64,000 nucleotides of DNA from Ligilactobacillus equi DSM 15833 = JCM 10991 (lineage in GTDB: Bacteria > Bacillota > Bacilli > Lactobacillales > Lactobacillaceae), in contig NZ_BAMI01000005.1 in NCBI RefSeq assembly GCF_000615765.1, positions 1-64,000 on the forward strand. Reading direction: 5' to 3'. Positions 18,721 through 29,373 of the stretch are shown here, piece by piece; the stretch's first letter is position 1, and every line of letters starts with the position of its first letter. The position numbers and the translations under genes were made by a program. The notes below the pieces were generated by a model. The model did not search any database. It was given only the letters and a program-made list of their open reading frames with translations, and was not told where the DNA came from.

Positions 18721-20007
18721 TTAACTTTCTTTTCGTTTACTTGACCCAGCAATCCCAGCCGCTTCCCGATATTTGGCCACCGTACGACGAGATATCTTCA
18801 CCCCCTGTGCATCTAAAGCCAGAACAATCTTTTGATCAGACAATGGCTTGCGCTTATCCTCATTTTCAATCAAGCGTAAAATTTCGGCCTTTACCTTGTC
18901 AACTTGTACATCTTGACCATTAACATTATGATAAACCGTCGCCTGGGTAAAGAAGGAACGTAATTCAAAGCTCCCAAAATCGGTTTGTAAGTACTTGCCA
19001 TTAACCGCTCGGCTAATGGTCGATTCGTGCAATTGGAGTTTTTGTGCTAAATCGCGTAATAACCACGGTTTTAAGGGATGTTCGGCTTTTAAAAAGAAAT
19101 CTTGCTGATAGCTAATAATTTCCTGACCAATACGCTTTAAGGTTTGCCCACGCATGGCAATAGCTTGAGCTAATTCTTGCAACTTTTCCTTTTGAGTTTG
19201 CAGATAGGCGGCTACCTCCTGGTCATCTTTACCCACCAAGTCTGCTAGATAACGTTCATTCAGTATAATTTCTGGTTGGGCATAACGAGTAAGCTGCAAG
19301 GCTAACTTCCCGGCCTCGGACTTGACAATCATATCTGGATAAGTATATTCGATTTCTTCTTGTTTATAGGCTGCTCCTGGGGCTGGAGTTAAAGTTTGTA
19401 CATAGGCTAATAGATCTTCCAAGTCACTAACTCGACACGCATACTGGCTCGCTAAATATGTCCAATCTTTTTGGACAAAGGCTGCAAAATCCGCTTTTAA
19501 AACCTCCGCCGCTAGAAAATGGGCCTGTTCATCACGATTAATTTGTAGCAATAAGCATTCTTGTAAATCACGCGCCCCGATTCCAGGTGGATCTAACTCC
19601 TGGAGTAAGGTCAAAGCATCAAGCCAGGCTAGTTCGTCTTCTTGAGATAATTGAGCAAAGTCGAGTTGTAAGTAACCATTGTCATCTAAGTTATCAGCTA
19701 AATATAAAACTTTTTGTCGCAAAGGCGTAGCCCGCATAGTTAAATTAATTTGTTCTAAAAGATATTCATATAAACTTTGACTTCCCCGATCCTGGTAAAC
19801 CTCTTGACGGACAGGTTCATCGAAGCCCTGACTTTTTTGGCGGTAGCTCACCGTCATTAGTGGATTAGCTAACGCCTCCTCTTTAACATAGTTACGGAGT
19901 TCTTCATTACTAATCCGTAAAACATGTAAGGAACGTTGCATATTTTGACTGAGGACTAACTTTTGGATTTGCGTTTGCTTTTGATTTAAACGATTTTCAT
20001 ACTGCAT
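18721..20007 (-). CDS. rpoN: RNA polymerase sigma-54 factor
   Basis: RpoN directs core polymerase to -24/-12 promoters that need an AAA+ activator. The 428-residue protein has the glutamine-rich region I (LNQKQTQIQKLVLSQNMQRSLHVL), the core-binding region, the helix-turn-helix LAQKLQLHESTISRAVNGKYLQT (about 315-337) and the RpoN box ISRRTVAKYREAAGI near the C-terminus. In lactobacilli and other low-GC bacteria its usual targets are mannose-type PTS operons. No cognate activator gene lies in this window. The start follows AGAGG. Neighbours cggR and clpP match the order in other lactobacilli. Confidence 0.95.
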   Translation of the reverse strand: MQYENRLNQKQTQIQKLVLSQNMQRSLHVLRISNEELRNYVKEEALANPLMTVSYRQKSQGFDEPVRQEVYQDRGSQSLYEYLLEQINLTMRATPLRQKVLYLADNLDDNGYLQLDFAQLSQEDELAWLDALTLLQELDPPGIGARDLQECLLLQINRDEQAHFLAAEVLKADFAAFVQKDWTYLASQYACRVSDLEDLLAYVQTLTPAPGAAYKQEEIEYTYPDMIVKSEAGKLALQLTRYAQPEIILNERYLADLVGKDDQEVAAYLQTQKEKLQELAQAIAMRGQTLKRIGQEIISYQQDFFLKAEHPLKPWLLRDLAQKLQLHESTISRAVNGKYLQTDFGSFELRSFFTQATVYHNVNGQDVQVDKVKAEILRLIENEDKRKPLSDQKIVLALDAQGVKISRRTVAKYREAAGIAGSSKRKES

Positions 20008-20110
20008 AAACTAACCTCTTTTCTTTTGGGTTTCTTACTATATTATTTTACCATAGGACACGACATGAATTTAAAGCGTTTTAGATTTTTTACTTTTGTC
20101 AAGCGTTATG

Positions 20111-20127
20111 TTTGACTTTATTTGACC
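20111..20127. promoter_or_regulatory. CtsR operator upstream of clpP
   Basis: The complement reads GGTCAAA-TAA-AGTCAAA, a full match to the CtsR direct heptad repeat (A/G)GTCAAANAN(A/G)GTCAAA. Its TTGACC can serve as a -35 with TACAAA at 20146-20151 (18-bp spacer), so CtsR binding would block the clpP promoter. Confidence 0.85.
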
Positions 20128-20202
20128 AAGAGGTTAAACTAGCAGTACAAAGTTAAGAGTGCTAAAATAACCTTAACCAATTTGATTTTAGGAGGATTAC
20201 TC

Positions 20203-20796
20203 ATGAACTTAGTTCCTACAGTTATCGAACAATCAGCGCAAGGCGAACGCGCTTATGATATTTACTCACGTTTATTAAAAGATCGCATTATTATGGTTTC
20301 TGGTGAAGTCAATGACGATATGGCCAACGCTGTCATCGCCCAGTTACTTTTCTTAGATGCCCAAGATCCTGAAAAAGACATCTACATGTACATTAACTCA
20401 CCCGGTGGTTCTGTTTCCGCAGGTTTAGCCATTGTAGATACTATGAACTTTGTTTCTGCTGATGTGCAAACCATCGTGATGGGAATGGCCGCTTCTATGG
20501 CTTCCATCTTCGCTACTTCTGGGGCTAAGGGCAAACGCTTTGCTTTACCACACTCAGAAATTATGATTCACCAACCATTAGGTGGTGCCCAAGGTCAATC
20601 AACCGAAATTCAAATCGCGGCAGAACACATTTTAAAGACTCGCAAATTAATCAACGAAATGTTGGCTGCTGGTTCTGGACAACCAATCGAAAAGGTTAAC
20701 CAAGATACTGAACGTGATAACTTCATGACTGCTCAAGAAGCCGTTGAATACGGCTTAATTGATGGCATCATGGAAAATAAAAAGAAATTAAGCTAA
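20203..20796 (+). CDS. clpP: ATP-dependent Clp protease proteolytic subunit ClpP
   Basis: ClpP forms the tetradecameric serine protease core used with ClpC, ClpE or ClpX. The 197-residue protein has the catalytic serine in [11 protein letters not shown] (about residue 97), the histidine in [13 protein letters not shown] (about 122) and the aspartate in [10 protein letters not shown]. The frame opens at 20182, but TAGGAGGA sits eight bases before the ATG at 20203, the conserved start [10 protein letters not shown]. The CtsR box indicates class III heat-shock control. Confidence 0.98.
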   Translation: MNLVPTVIEQSAQGERAYDIYSRLLKDRIIMVSGEVNDDMANAVIAQLLFLDAQDPEKDIYMYINSPGGSVSAGLAIVDTMNFVSADVQTIVMGMAASMASIFATSGAKGKRFALPHSEIMIHQPLGGAQGQSTEIQIAAEHILKTRKLINEMLAAGSGQPIEKVNQDTERDNFMTAQEAVEYGLIDGIMENKKKLS

Positions 20797-20813
20797 CCTC
20801 TAATTTATGTACC

Positions 20814-20848
20814 AAAAAGGCTGTGGACAAAAATCCACAGCCTTTTTT
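20814..20848. terminator. Bidirectional terminator, clpP / whiA operon
   Basis: AAAAAGGCTGTGGA pairs perfectly with TCCACAGCCTTTTT around a 6-nt A-rich loop, flanked by A and T runs, between convergent genes. It overlaps the whiA stop. Confidence 0.9.
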
Positions 20849-21788
20849 AGGCAATTTCTTGATCCTCACGTAATTTTTGCGCATATTCATTTAGTTTACG
20901 TAAACGGTGGTTGACCCCTGACTTAGAAATTGGACCCCCTTCGACAAAGTTTCCCAACTCTTTAAGCGAAACTTCTGGGTGACTAATCCGCGCCTTGGCC
21001 ACGGCTTGGAGTTTTTCTGGAAGCTTTTCGAGCCCAATATTTTCGTCAATATAAACAATATTATCAATTTGACGCTTGGCCGCATCAGCGATTTTATTCA
21101 TATTGGCCGTTTCACAATTTACAATCCGATTAACTGAGTTACGCATATCCCGCACAATCCGCACATCTTCCAGCTTCAACATGGCATTCGTAGCGCCAAT
21201 CAAAGATAAGAAATCAGCAATTTTTTCTGCTTCCTTCAAATACGTAATGTAACCACTACGCCGGGCGGCTTTACGCGCGTTGAGACCATAATTATTCATC
21301 ATTTGACAAATGGTGTCATTATGGTCTTCATACAAGGAATAGATTTCCAAGTGGTAGCGACTAGTTTCTGGATTATTCACTGAACCAGCAGCTAGGAATG
21401 CTCCCCGTAAATATGACCGCACCTTGGCATCGTCATCCAAGAACTCCATCGGAACTGTCTCCTTAATTTGGAACATATCTAAAATATCCAAATCTTTGAG
21501 CACATAATCCGAACCTGTCTTCAAGCGTACAATATAAAAATTATTCTTCTTCAGCTTCATCTTGCGCCGTACTAACAACTCACTTTCAACCGAATAAAAT
21601 TGTTTCAAGAGTTGATAAATTCGCCGCGCAATCGCCGCATTTTCAGTTTGAACATTCAAAACAAAGTGGTGGTTAACAATGCTTAAAGATCCATTCATCC
21701 GAATCAAGGCCATTAACTCCGCCTTGGCATTGCCAAAGTGAACTTCTAGCGTGGTCAGCTCTTTTTTCACTTCACTTGCATAAGACAT
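20847..21788 (-). CDS. whiA: WhiA-family DNA-binding protein
   Basis: WhiA is a conserved Gram-positive protein that affects cell division and, in actinobacteria, sporulation transcription. The 313-residue protein has an N-terminal degenerate LAGLIDADG homing-endonuclease-like domain ([16 protein letters not shown], about 127-142) and a C-terminal helix-turn-helix ([21 protein letters not shown], about 272-292). The SD AAGGAG is present. It is last in rapZ-yvcK-whiA, the standard Firmicute cluster. Confidence 0.96.
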   Translation of the reverse strand: MSYASEVKKELTTLEVHFGNAKAELMALIRMNGSLSIVNHHFVLNVQTENAAIARRIYQLLKQFYSVESELLVRRKMKLKKNNFYIVRLKTGSDYVLKDLDILDMFQIKETVPMEFLDDDAKVRSYLRGAFLAAGSVNNPETSRYHLEIYSLYEDHNDTICQMMNNYGLNARKAARRSGYITYLKEAEKIADFLSLIGATNAMLKLEDVRIVRDMRNSVNRIVNCETANMNKIADAAKRQIDNIVYIDENIGLEKLPEKLQAVAKARISHPEVSLKELGNFVEGGPISKSGVNHRLRKLNEYAQKLREDQEIA

Positions 21789-21806
21789 AAAAGTCTCCTT
21801 TCGTTA

Positions 21807-22799
21807 TTAGAAGCGCTTTTGTCCCGCCAATCGCATTAATTCCGTCACAACTTTTTGACCATCATGAAAGACCCCTTGGTCGCGTAAAAGTAAAAAGTCA
21901 TCTGAAATCACCTTGCAACCCTGAGCTCTGAGCGCTTTGAAATCATATTTAACTTGATATAAGTATTCGTCATATTTTTGACGGTCTAAATAATCATTAG
22001 GTACCGGTTGGGTATTAACGAGCACCGTATCAATAAAGTTTTGGCCTAAATGGCGATTTAAAACTTCCACATGTTGAGCATCACTGAAGCGCTCCGTTTC
22101 ACCTTTTTGGGTCATGATATTGCAGATATAAATTACTTCAGCCTTCGTTTGGCAAACGGCTTGGCCTACATTTTCAATCATCAAATTTGGCAAAATACTG
22201 GTAAACAAACTACCCGGTCCCATCACAATTTGATCGGCTTCCATAATAGCATCAATTACCTCTTGACGTGCTCGGGGCTTGGTGCCATCCTCAGTTGTTA
22301 CCCAAACTTTTTCAATCGTCTTGTTAGCTTGAGAAATTTCTGACTCACCCGCCATTTCGGTACCATCACTGAAATGTGCATGTAGTGTTAAAGCCTGGTT
22401 AGCCGCCGGATAGACATGGCCATCAACTTGCATCATTTCGGCTAATTCTTGCACAGCATTAAAAATCCCATCTTGATCCATTTCGGCTAAAGCGGCAATA
22501 ATCAAGTTCCCAATTGCATGTCCCGAAAAGAATTGATCAGTGGAATCAAAGCGATACTGAAAAATCTTTTTAAACTTTTCTGGTAAATCAGATAAGGCTA
22601 CCAAAACATTACGAATATCTCCTGGGGGCACCACATTAATATAGTCGCGAATAACCCCAGAAGAGCCACCATCATCTGCAACGGTTACGACCGCCGTGAC
22701 CTCAGCTTTCTGTTTGTGCAACTCCCGTAAAACAACAGGTAAACCAGTTCCCCCACCAATCACAACAATTTTGGCGCGATGACTTTTTCTCCTAATCAT
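21807..22799 (-). CDS. yvcK: YvcK/GlmR-type gluconeogenesis-envelope regulator
   Basis: YvcK (GlmR) binds UDP-GlcNAc and, in Bacillus, stimulates GlmS and is needed on gluconeogenic carbon sources. It resembles CofD, the 2-phospholactate transferase. The 330-residue protein shows the N-terminal [45 protein letters not shown] and [13 protein letters not shown]. It overlaps rapZ by 4 bases, which suggests translational coupling, and precedes whiA by 18. Confidence 0.95.
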   Translation of the reverse strand: MIRRKSHRAKIVVIGGGTGLPVVLRELHKQKAEVTAVVTVADDGGSSGVIRDYINVVPPGDIRNVLVALSDLPEKFKKIFQYRFDSTDQFFSGHAIGNLIIAALAEMDQDGIFNAVQELAEMMQVDGHVYPAANQALTLHAHFSDGTEMAGESEISQANKTIEKVWVTTEDGTKPRARQEVIDAIMEADQIVMGPGSLFTSILPNLMIENVGQAVCQTKAEVIYICNIMTQKGETERFSDAQHVEVLNRHLGQNFIDTVLVNTQPVPNDYLDRQKYDEYLYQVKYDFKALRAQGCKVISDDFLLLRDQGVFHDGQKVVTELMRLAGQKRF

Positions 22800-23686
22800 G
22801 AACGGTTTACCGTCTCTTTACGCTTATTCATATCACGATGTGAAATTTTAACGGGATAATCAGCTTGTAAGGCCTCTCCAATTCTTTGCGCCAAGGCTAC
22901 TGACCGGTGTTGTCCTCCGGTACAACCAATGGCAATTGTCACACTCGACTTTCCCTCTTTTTGATAGCCAGGCATAACAGTCATCAAAAGTTGCATAAAT
23001 CTTTGATAGAATTCTTCCGTCGTCGGTGAATCCATTACATAATTATTGACGCCCTGGTCGAGCCCCGTTTTATCCCGATATTCCGGTACATAGTAGGGGT
23101 TCGGCAAGAAACGAACATCCATAACAATATCAGCGTCAATCGGTAAACCGTACTTAAATCCAAAAGACATCACTTCCACATGGAAAGTTTTTACTTGACT
23201 AGAAGCAAAATTATGAGAGATTTCCTCTCTTAATTGTCGCGGTGATAACTTACTAGTGTCAATCACTAATTGTGATTGGCTCCGCAAAGGAGCTAATAAT
23301 TCTCTTTCTAATTTAATCCCATCTAAAACCCGACCATCCATGGATAAAGGGTGGGAACGGCGCGTTTCCTTATAACGAGCAACTAATTCTTCGTCAGAAG
23401 CATCCAAGAATAAGACGCGCGCACTGATAGCGTCACTTTCTTCTAACTGAGAAACCATTTCGCTGGCCTGGTCAAAAAAAGCCCGCGAACGGAGGTCAAC
23501 AACCACCGCAACCTTCTTAATTTTTCCTGATTCACGCACTAATTCCAGGAACTTAGGCAGTAAAGCTGGGGGTAAATTATCAATACAAAAGTAACCTAAA
23601 TCTTCAAACGATTGGGTAGCAACGGTTTTCCCCGCGCCACTCATTCCTGTTACGACGACGACTTCAAATTTATTTTGGTCTGCCAT
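22796..23686 (-). CDS. rapZ: RNase adaptor / nucleotide-binding protein RapZ (YvcJ)
   Basis: The 296-residue protein hydrolyses nucleotides. In E. coli RapZ guides RNase E to GlmZ, and in Bacillus YvcJ influences competence. The P-loop [14 protein letters not shown] (about 12-25) and the C-terminal [20 protein letters not shown] are both present. A GTG at 23695 is in frame, but AAAGGG sits eight bases before the ATG at 23686, which I prefer. It is first in rapZ-yvcK-whiA. Confidence 0.94.
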   Translation of the reverse strand: MADQNKFEVVVVTGMSGAGKTVATQSFEDLGYFCIDNLPPALLPKFLELVRESGKIKKVAVVVDLRSRAFFDQASEMVSQLEESDAISARVLFLDASDEELVARYKETRRSHPLSMDGRVLDGIKLERELLAPLRSQSQLVIDTSKLSPRQLREEISHNFASSQVKTFHVEVMSFGFKYGLPIDADIVMDVRFLPNPYYVPEYRDKTGLDQGVNNYVMDSPTTEEFYQRFMQLLMTVMPGYQKEGKSSVTIAIGCTGGQHRSVALAQRIGEALQADYPVKISHRDMNKRKETVNRS

Positions 23687-23793
23687 TTTCGTCACCCTTT
23701 CTGCCCGTAGGCATTGACATATCTTTTCTTAGCATAACATACCGGGCGTGTCATGAAAAGTCTTTCACCTCAAACGCAGTCAAAAAACATTAA

Positions 23794-23821
23794 AAAAAGC
23801 AGACCCTAAGGCCTGCTTTTT
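23794..23821 (-). terminator. Terminator of luxS
   Basis: On the minus strand AAAAAGCAG pairs with CTGCTTTTT, and the T-run continues. It lies immediately after the luxS stop. Confidence 0.85.
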
Positions 23822-23825
23822 ACCA

Positions 23826-24299
23826 TTAATCAACAACTTTACGGTCGAATGGATCAGAGGAAATACCTTCCGCTAAAATCTTCTTGCACCATTCTTGAGC
23901 AGAGAACAAGGAGTGGTCACGATAGTTGCCACAAGACTTAATATCTGTACCCTGCACATCTTCCCAAGTCGCATCCACAATTTCTTGTAAAGAAACCTTT
24001 AAGGCTTTAGCGACTTCAACGGTATCGTGTTTGCCCCAAGTAATTAAGTGGAAACCTGTCCGGCAACCAAATGGTGAGCAGTCAATAACTCCATCCAAGT
24101 GGTCACGAAGGTAGCCCGCTAACATATGTTCAATCGTGTGTAAACCAGCCGTTGGGATTGCATTTTCATTTGGTTGCACTAAACGTAAATCGAAATTTGA
24201 AATTTCGTCGCCCTTAGGTCCATTTTCCACGGTAATCAAGCGTACGTATGGTGCCTTCACTGCAGTATGATCTAATGTAAAACTTTCAACTTCTGCCAT
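23826..24299 (-). CDS. luxS: S-ribosylhomocysteine lyase LuxS
   Basis: LuxS cleaves S-ribosylhomocysteine to homocysteine and DPD, the precursor of AI-2. The 157-residue protein shows the metal-binding [14 protein letters not shown] (HxxEH, about 56-60), the catalytic cysteine in [11 protein letters not shown] and the third ligand region in [11 protein letters not shown]. It is a single gene with its own terminator. The pfs partner is not in the window, so metabolic recycling is the safe reading; signalling is not shown. Confidence 0.97.
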   Translation of the reverse strand: MAEVESFTLDHTAVKAPYVRLITVENGPKGDEISNFDLRLVQPNENAIPTAGLHTIEHMLAGYLRDHLDGVIDCSPFGCRTGFHLITWGKHDTVEVAKALKVSLQEIVDATWEDVQGTDIKSCGNYRDHSLFSAQEWCKKILAEGISSDPFDRKVVD

Positions 24300-24342
24300 A
24301 AAATCTTACCTCTTTTCAATTCAATAACTTAACTCTACCACT

Positions 24343-27167
24343 TTAATCTTCTTTTTCCAAGAGAGGTTTGAGGTATTGACCAGTGTAACTTTCCGGTACT
24401 GTGGCAACCTCCTCTGGAGTTCCGGTCGCAACAATTGTTCCGCCCCCTTGACCTCCTTCAGGTCCAAGGTCAATTAAGTAATCCGCTGTCTTAATTACAT
24501 CTAAGTTGTGTTCAATCACTAAAACCGTATTACCCTTGTCAACCAAGCGCTGAAGAACTTCTAAGAGACGCTTGATATCATCGGTGTGTAAACCGGTTGT
24601 TGGTTCATCCAGAATATAGAAGGTCTTCCCATTAGACTTCCGACGTAATTCGGATGCCAACTTCATTCTTTGAGCTTCCCCTCCAGATAAAGTCGTAGCT
24701 GATTGTCCTAGCGCCACATAACCCAACCCAACATCTTTGATAGTTTGCAGTTTGTGAGCAATCTTGGGGATGGCCCCAAAGAAATCAAGCGCTTCTTCAA
24801 CCGTCATTTCTAAAATTTGTGCAATATTCTTGCCCTTATATTCAACTTCCAAAGTTTCGGAATTATAACGCGTGCCATGGCAAACTTCACATGGCACATA
24901 AACATCTGGTAAGAAGTTCATCTCAATCTTGATAATCCCGTCCCCTTTGCAAGCTTCACAGCGTCCCCCTTAACATTAAAAGAAAATCGCCCTTTATTGT
25001 ACCCCCGCAATTTAGCTTGATTAGTTTGCGCAAAGAGCCCGCGAATATCATCAAAAACACCGGTATACGTTGCTGGGTTGGAACGTGGCGTCCGACCAAT
25101 GGGACTTTGGTCAATGTTAATGACCTTTTCCAAATTTTCTTCCCCACTAAAAGACTTGAACTTACCTGGTTTTTCGTTGGCGTGATTTAAACGACTGGCC
25201 AAAATTTTTTCCAGAATCATATTAACCATGGTGGATTTCCCAGAACCAGAAACCCCAGTAACTGCAATAAACTTGCCTAATGGAAAATCAACATTTAGAT
25301 TCTTGAGGTTGTTTTCTTGCGCCCCTTTTAGATGTAAGAACTGGCCATTACCGGTTCTTCTTTCAGTTGGAACTGAAATTGACTTCTTACCCGATAAATA
25401 CTGCCCCGTCAAAGACTTACGGGAACGCGCCACCTGTTTAGGTGTTCCAGCAGCCATAATTTGTCCCCCCGCTTGACCAGCTCCTGGACCAATATCAATC
25501 AAGTAATCCGCAGCCCGCATGGTATCTTCGTCGTGTTCGACTACAATCAAAGTGTTACCTAAATCGCGCATCTTCTTTAAAGAGTCTAGTAAACGGTCGT
25601 TATCCCTTTGATGCAAACCAATTGATGGTTCATCTAAGACATACATTACCCCAGATAAATTCGAACCAATTTGAGTTGCCAAGCGAATCCGTTGAGCTTC
25701 CCCCCCAGAAAGGGTGCGACTAGCACGACTTAACGTCAAATATTCCAAGCCAACGTTTTTCAAGAAAGTTAAACGGGAATCAATCTCCTTTAATATTGGT
25801 TCTGCAATGGCTTGCTTTTGAGCAGAAAATGTCAGACCTTCAAAAAAGTCTAAACTATCACCGATAGCGTAGTCGGAAACTTCCCCGATATGTTGGCCGT
25901 CGATTTTAACTGCTAAAGCTTGGTCGTTTAAACGGTAGCCATGACAGGTTTGACAGGTCAAACTTTGCATATATTGGCTCATCACTTCACGAGTAAAGTC
26001 ACTATTAGTATCGTGATAACGGCGGTTAACATTATTGATAACCCCTTCAAATTCGGTATCCATATCCCGTAAACCAAAGTCACCATTGAAATGAAAGTGG
26101 AAAGTCTTACTACCCGCACCATAAAGAACTGTGTCTTGATCTTTTTGAGGCAGGTCTTCAAATGGTGTGTCTAAGTCAATACCAAAGGCCTGACATGCCT
26201 GTTCTAAAAAGGCGGGATAGTACTTAGAAGAAATTGGATTCCATGGTGCCATAGCACCTTCCCGCAAAGTCTTACTTGGGTCCGGAACCACAGCATCGAG
26301 ATCAACTTCTAATTTCGTCCCTAAGCCATCACAATCAGGGCAAGCCCCAAAAGGTGCATTAAAAGAAAAGAGTCTAGGTTCTAGTTCGCCAATTGTGAAA
26401 CCACAATAAGGACAAGCAAAGTTTTCGGAAAACTGCAATAATTCACCATCAATAATTTGCACGGACGCGTAACCATCACTAAGACGTAAGGCTGCTTCAA
26501 AAGAGTCAAAGAGACGAGAGCGAATCCCATCCTTAATGACAATCCGGTCTACCACAACATTAATATCGTGTTTTTGATTTTTGTCCAGCTCAATGACATC
26601 TCCGACTTCATAGTTTTGACCATCAATTTGCAAACGGACAAAACCTTGTTGCGCTATTTTCTCGAGTATTTTTTTATGTTGACCTTTTTTACCACGAACA
26701 ACTGGTGCCATAATCATTAATTTCGTTCTTTCCGGTAATTCTAACACTCGGTTAACCATTTGTTCTGGTGATTGACTTGTAATTTCACTGCCATCATTGG
26801 GACAAATTGGAGTTCCAACTCTTGCCCATAGAAGTCGTAAATAGTCATTAATCTCCGTCACAGTCCCCACTGTTGAACGGGGATTTTTAGAAGTTGTCTT
26901 TTGGTCAATTGAAATTGCTGGCGAAAGACCATCAATCGAGTCCACATCTGGTTTATCCATTTGCCCCAAAAATTGCCGTGCATAAGCCGACAAGCTTTCC
27001 ACATAGCGTCTTTGTCCTTCGGCATAGAGCGTATCAAAAGCTAGAGAACTCTTACCAGATCCTGATAACCCCGTTACAACCACTAGTTTATCTTTAGGAA
27101 TATCTACATCAATATTTTTTAAATTGTGGGCACGTGCCCCACGTACTTTAATTTTATCTTGTGCCAC
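24343..27167 (-). CDS. uvrA: Excinuclease ABC subunit UvrA, frame broken by an apparent 1-nt deletion
   Basis: UvrA is the damage-recognition ATPase of nucleotide-excision repair. The long part (27167 to about 24967) carries the first ABC half ([18 protein letters not shown]), zinc fingers ([22 protein letters not shown]) and the second P-loop ([12 protein letters not shown]). The short part carries the zinc module remainder ([11 protein letters not shown]), [11 protein letters not shown] and [10 protein letters not shown]. The break is at 24965-24971, where the minus strand reads GTTAAGGGGGACGC. One more A or G restores NVKGGRCEAC and a 941-residue protein. A sequence error is likely. Start GTG after AGAAGG, 13 bases from uvrB. 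Confidence 0.92.
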
Positions 27168-27179
27168 GCTTTTACCTTC

Positions 27180-29179
27180 TTAATCTAATTGCATCTGTAA
27201 TTCCATAATCGTATCCCGCAAACGGGCAGCTTCTTCGAAGTCCAATTCTTTGGCGGCAGCTGCATTTGGGTTTGAAGGTTCTTAATCAAGTCCGCCTGTT
27301 CAGCTTGCGTCAAGTTACTCAAATCAACATCCGTGGTCAATTCCTCACGCTTACCACTTTCTTTGTTGGTAACTGTAATATTGGCCCTGATTTCCTTCTT
27401 AACAGTCTTTGGTATAATACCATGTTCTTCATTGTAAGCCTCTTGAATGCTTCGCCGCCGTTTGGTTTCATCAATAGCTGCTTGCATTGAATCAGTTATC
27501 GTATCGGCATACATAATTACATGACCATTCTCATTTCGAGCAGCACGTCCAATCGTTTGAATCAAAGAACGCTCATTGCGTAAGAAACCTTCCTTATCGG
27601 CATCTAAAATCGCAATCAAAGATACTTCTGGAACGTCAATTCCTTCCCGCAAAAGGTTAATTCCAACCAAGACATCGAACTTACCCAGACGTAAATCACG
27701 AATGATTTCTGTTCGTTCTAAGGTTTTGATGTCTGAGTGCAGATACTTAACCTTAATGCCAAGCTCTTTAAAGTAATCAGTTAAGTCTTCAGCCATCTTC
27801 TTGGTCAAAGTAGTCACAAAGACCCGCTCATCTTTTTCAACCCGCGCATTGATTTCGCCAACTAAGTCATCCATCTGTCCCATAATTGGCCGTACTTCAA
27901 TTTCTGGATCCAAAAGCCCTGTTGGCCGAATAATTTGTTGCACCACCGTCTTAGTCTGTTCCATTTCATAAGGACCAGGAGTTGCTGACATATAGATAAT
28001 TTGGTTAACATGTTGTTCAAATTCCGCTAATTGTAATGGCCGGTTATCCAAAGCAGAAGGTAGCCGAAAACCATAATCAACTAACATTTGTTTACGTGAA
28101 CGATCCCCATTGTACATTCCCCGAACTTGAGGCATAGTCACATGTGATTCATCCACCACAATTAAAAAGTCATCAGGAAAGAAATCTAACAAGGTATAAG
28201 GTGGTTGCCCAGCTTTGCGACCATCCATATGGCGAGAGTAGTTTTCAATGCCCGAGCAGTAACCCATTTCCTTTAACATTTCAATATCATAGGTTGTTCT
28301 TTGCTTTAGACGTTGAGCTTCCAAGAGTTTTCCATCTTTTTCTAATTCAGCCACTCGTGCAACTAATTCAGACTCAATCCCAGTGATAGCGGTTTCCAAA
28401 CGTTCATCATTTGTCATAAAGTGCGTCGCCGGAAAAATCGCTACATGGTCCCGATCGCCATAAACTTCACCTGTTAAAGGGTCAACTTCACGAATCCGAT
28501 CAATTTCGTCACCAAAAAATTCGACTCGCAACGCCTTATCGTCTCGGGCAGCTGGGAAAATTTCTACCACATCACCACGTACGCGAAAACGCCCCCGCTG
28601 AAAATCAATATCATTACGATCATATTGAATTTCAACCAATTGAGCTAAAAGTTTACTCAAATCAATTTCTTGACCAACACGCAAGGATAAGGTGTGTTCT
28701 TGATATTCATGTGGATCCCCTAAACCAAAGATGGAAGAAACTGAAGCCACTACAATCACATCATTGCGTTCTAGTAGTGAAGAAGTCGCTGAGTGACGTA
28801 ACTTATCAATTTCATCATTGATACTAGAATCCTTTTCAATATAAGTATCACTGGAAGGTACATAAGCTTCAGGTTGATAGTAGTCATAGTAGGAAACAAA
28901 GTATTCCACTGCATTATTGGGAAAAAATTCTTTAAACTCAGAATACAGCTGGCCCGCCAAGGTCTTATTATGCGCCAAAACCAAGGTCGGCTTATTGACG
29001 TTCTTAATAACATTAGAAATTGTAAAAGTCTTCCCAGTCCCCGTAGCACCTAATAAAATTTGCGCCTTTTTACCAGCTTTAATTCCAGCGCTTAGTTCCG
29101 CTATCGCCACTGGTTGATCTCCAGTGGGTTGATAAGGAGCTTGTAAATCAAATTCTCGTTTGGCTTGTCGTTCAATCAC
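27180..29179 (-). CDS. uvrB: Excinuclease ABC subunit UvrB, C-terminus shifted by an apparent 1-nt deletion
   Basis: UvrB is the helicase-like subunit that verifies damage and recruits UvrC. Visible are [13 protein letters not shown] (Walker A), the beta-hairpin [24 protein letters not shown] and QTIGRAARN. The C-terminal UvrC-binding coiled coil goes out of frame at about 27257-27265, where the minus strand reads ATGCAGCTGCC. One more A gives [19 protein letters not shown] and a stop at 27180 (666 residues). I start at the GTG at 29179, seven bases after GGAGG, not at the outer codons. No LexA box was recognised upstream. Confidence 0.92.
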
Positions 29180-29335
29180 AACACGGCCTCCTCTCGTTAG
29201 CACTTAGCTCATTTAATCTTCGCTTATCATACCACAATCAACCTTTTTTCTCACACATTTTGCCTATTATCACCCGCAAGCCTTCTAGCATTAAGCAACA
29301 TACTGTAACCCAGACACATAACTAATAGCAAAATA

Positions 29336-29363
29336 AAAACAGCTACCCGTAAGTAACTGTTTT
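29336..29363 (-). terminator. Terminator of the phosphoglucomutase gene
   Basis: AAAACAG-c-TAC pairs with GTA-a-CTGTTTT, with one internal mismatch. The minus-strand transcript runs into TTTTTATTTT. It lies 10 bases after the stop. Confidence 0.75.
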
Positions 29364-29373
29364 CAATCTTTAA

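Noticed and set aside
23826-24299. LuxS as evidence of an AI-2 quorum-sensing system
   Set aside because: No receptor or signalling genes are nearby; metabolic recycling of S-ribosylhomocysteine is sufficient.
29190-29290. LexA/DinR box upstream of uvrB
   Set aside because: No CGAAC-N4-GTTCG-like palindrome is present in the region before uvrB.
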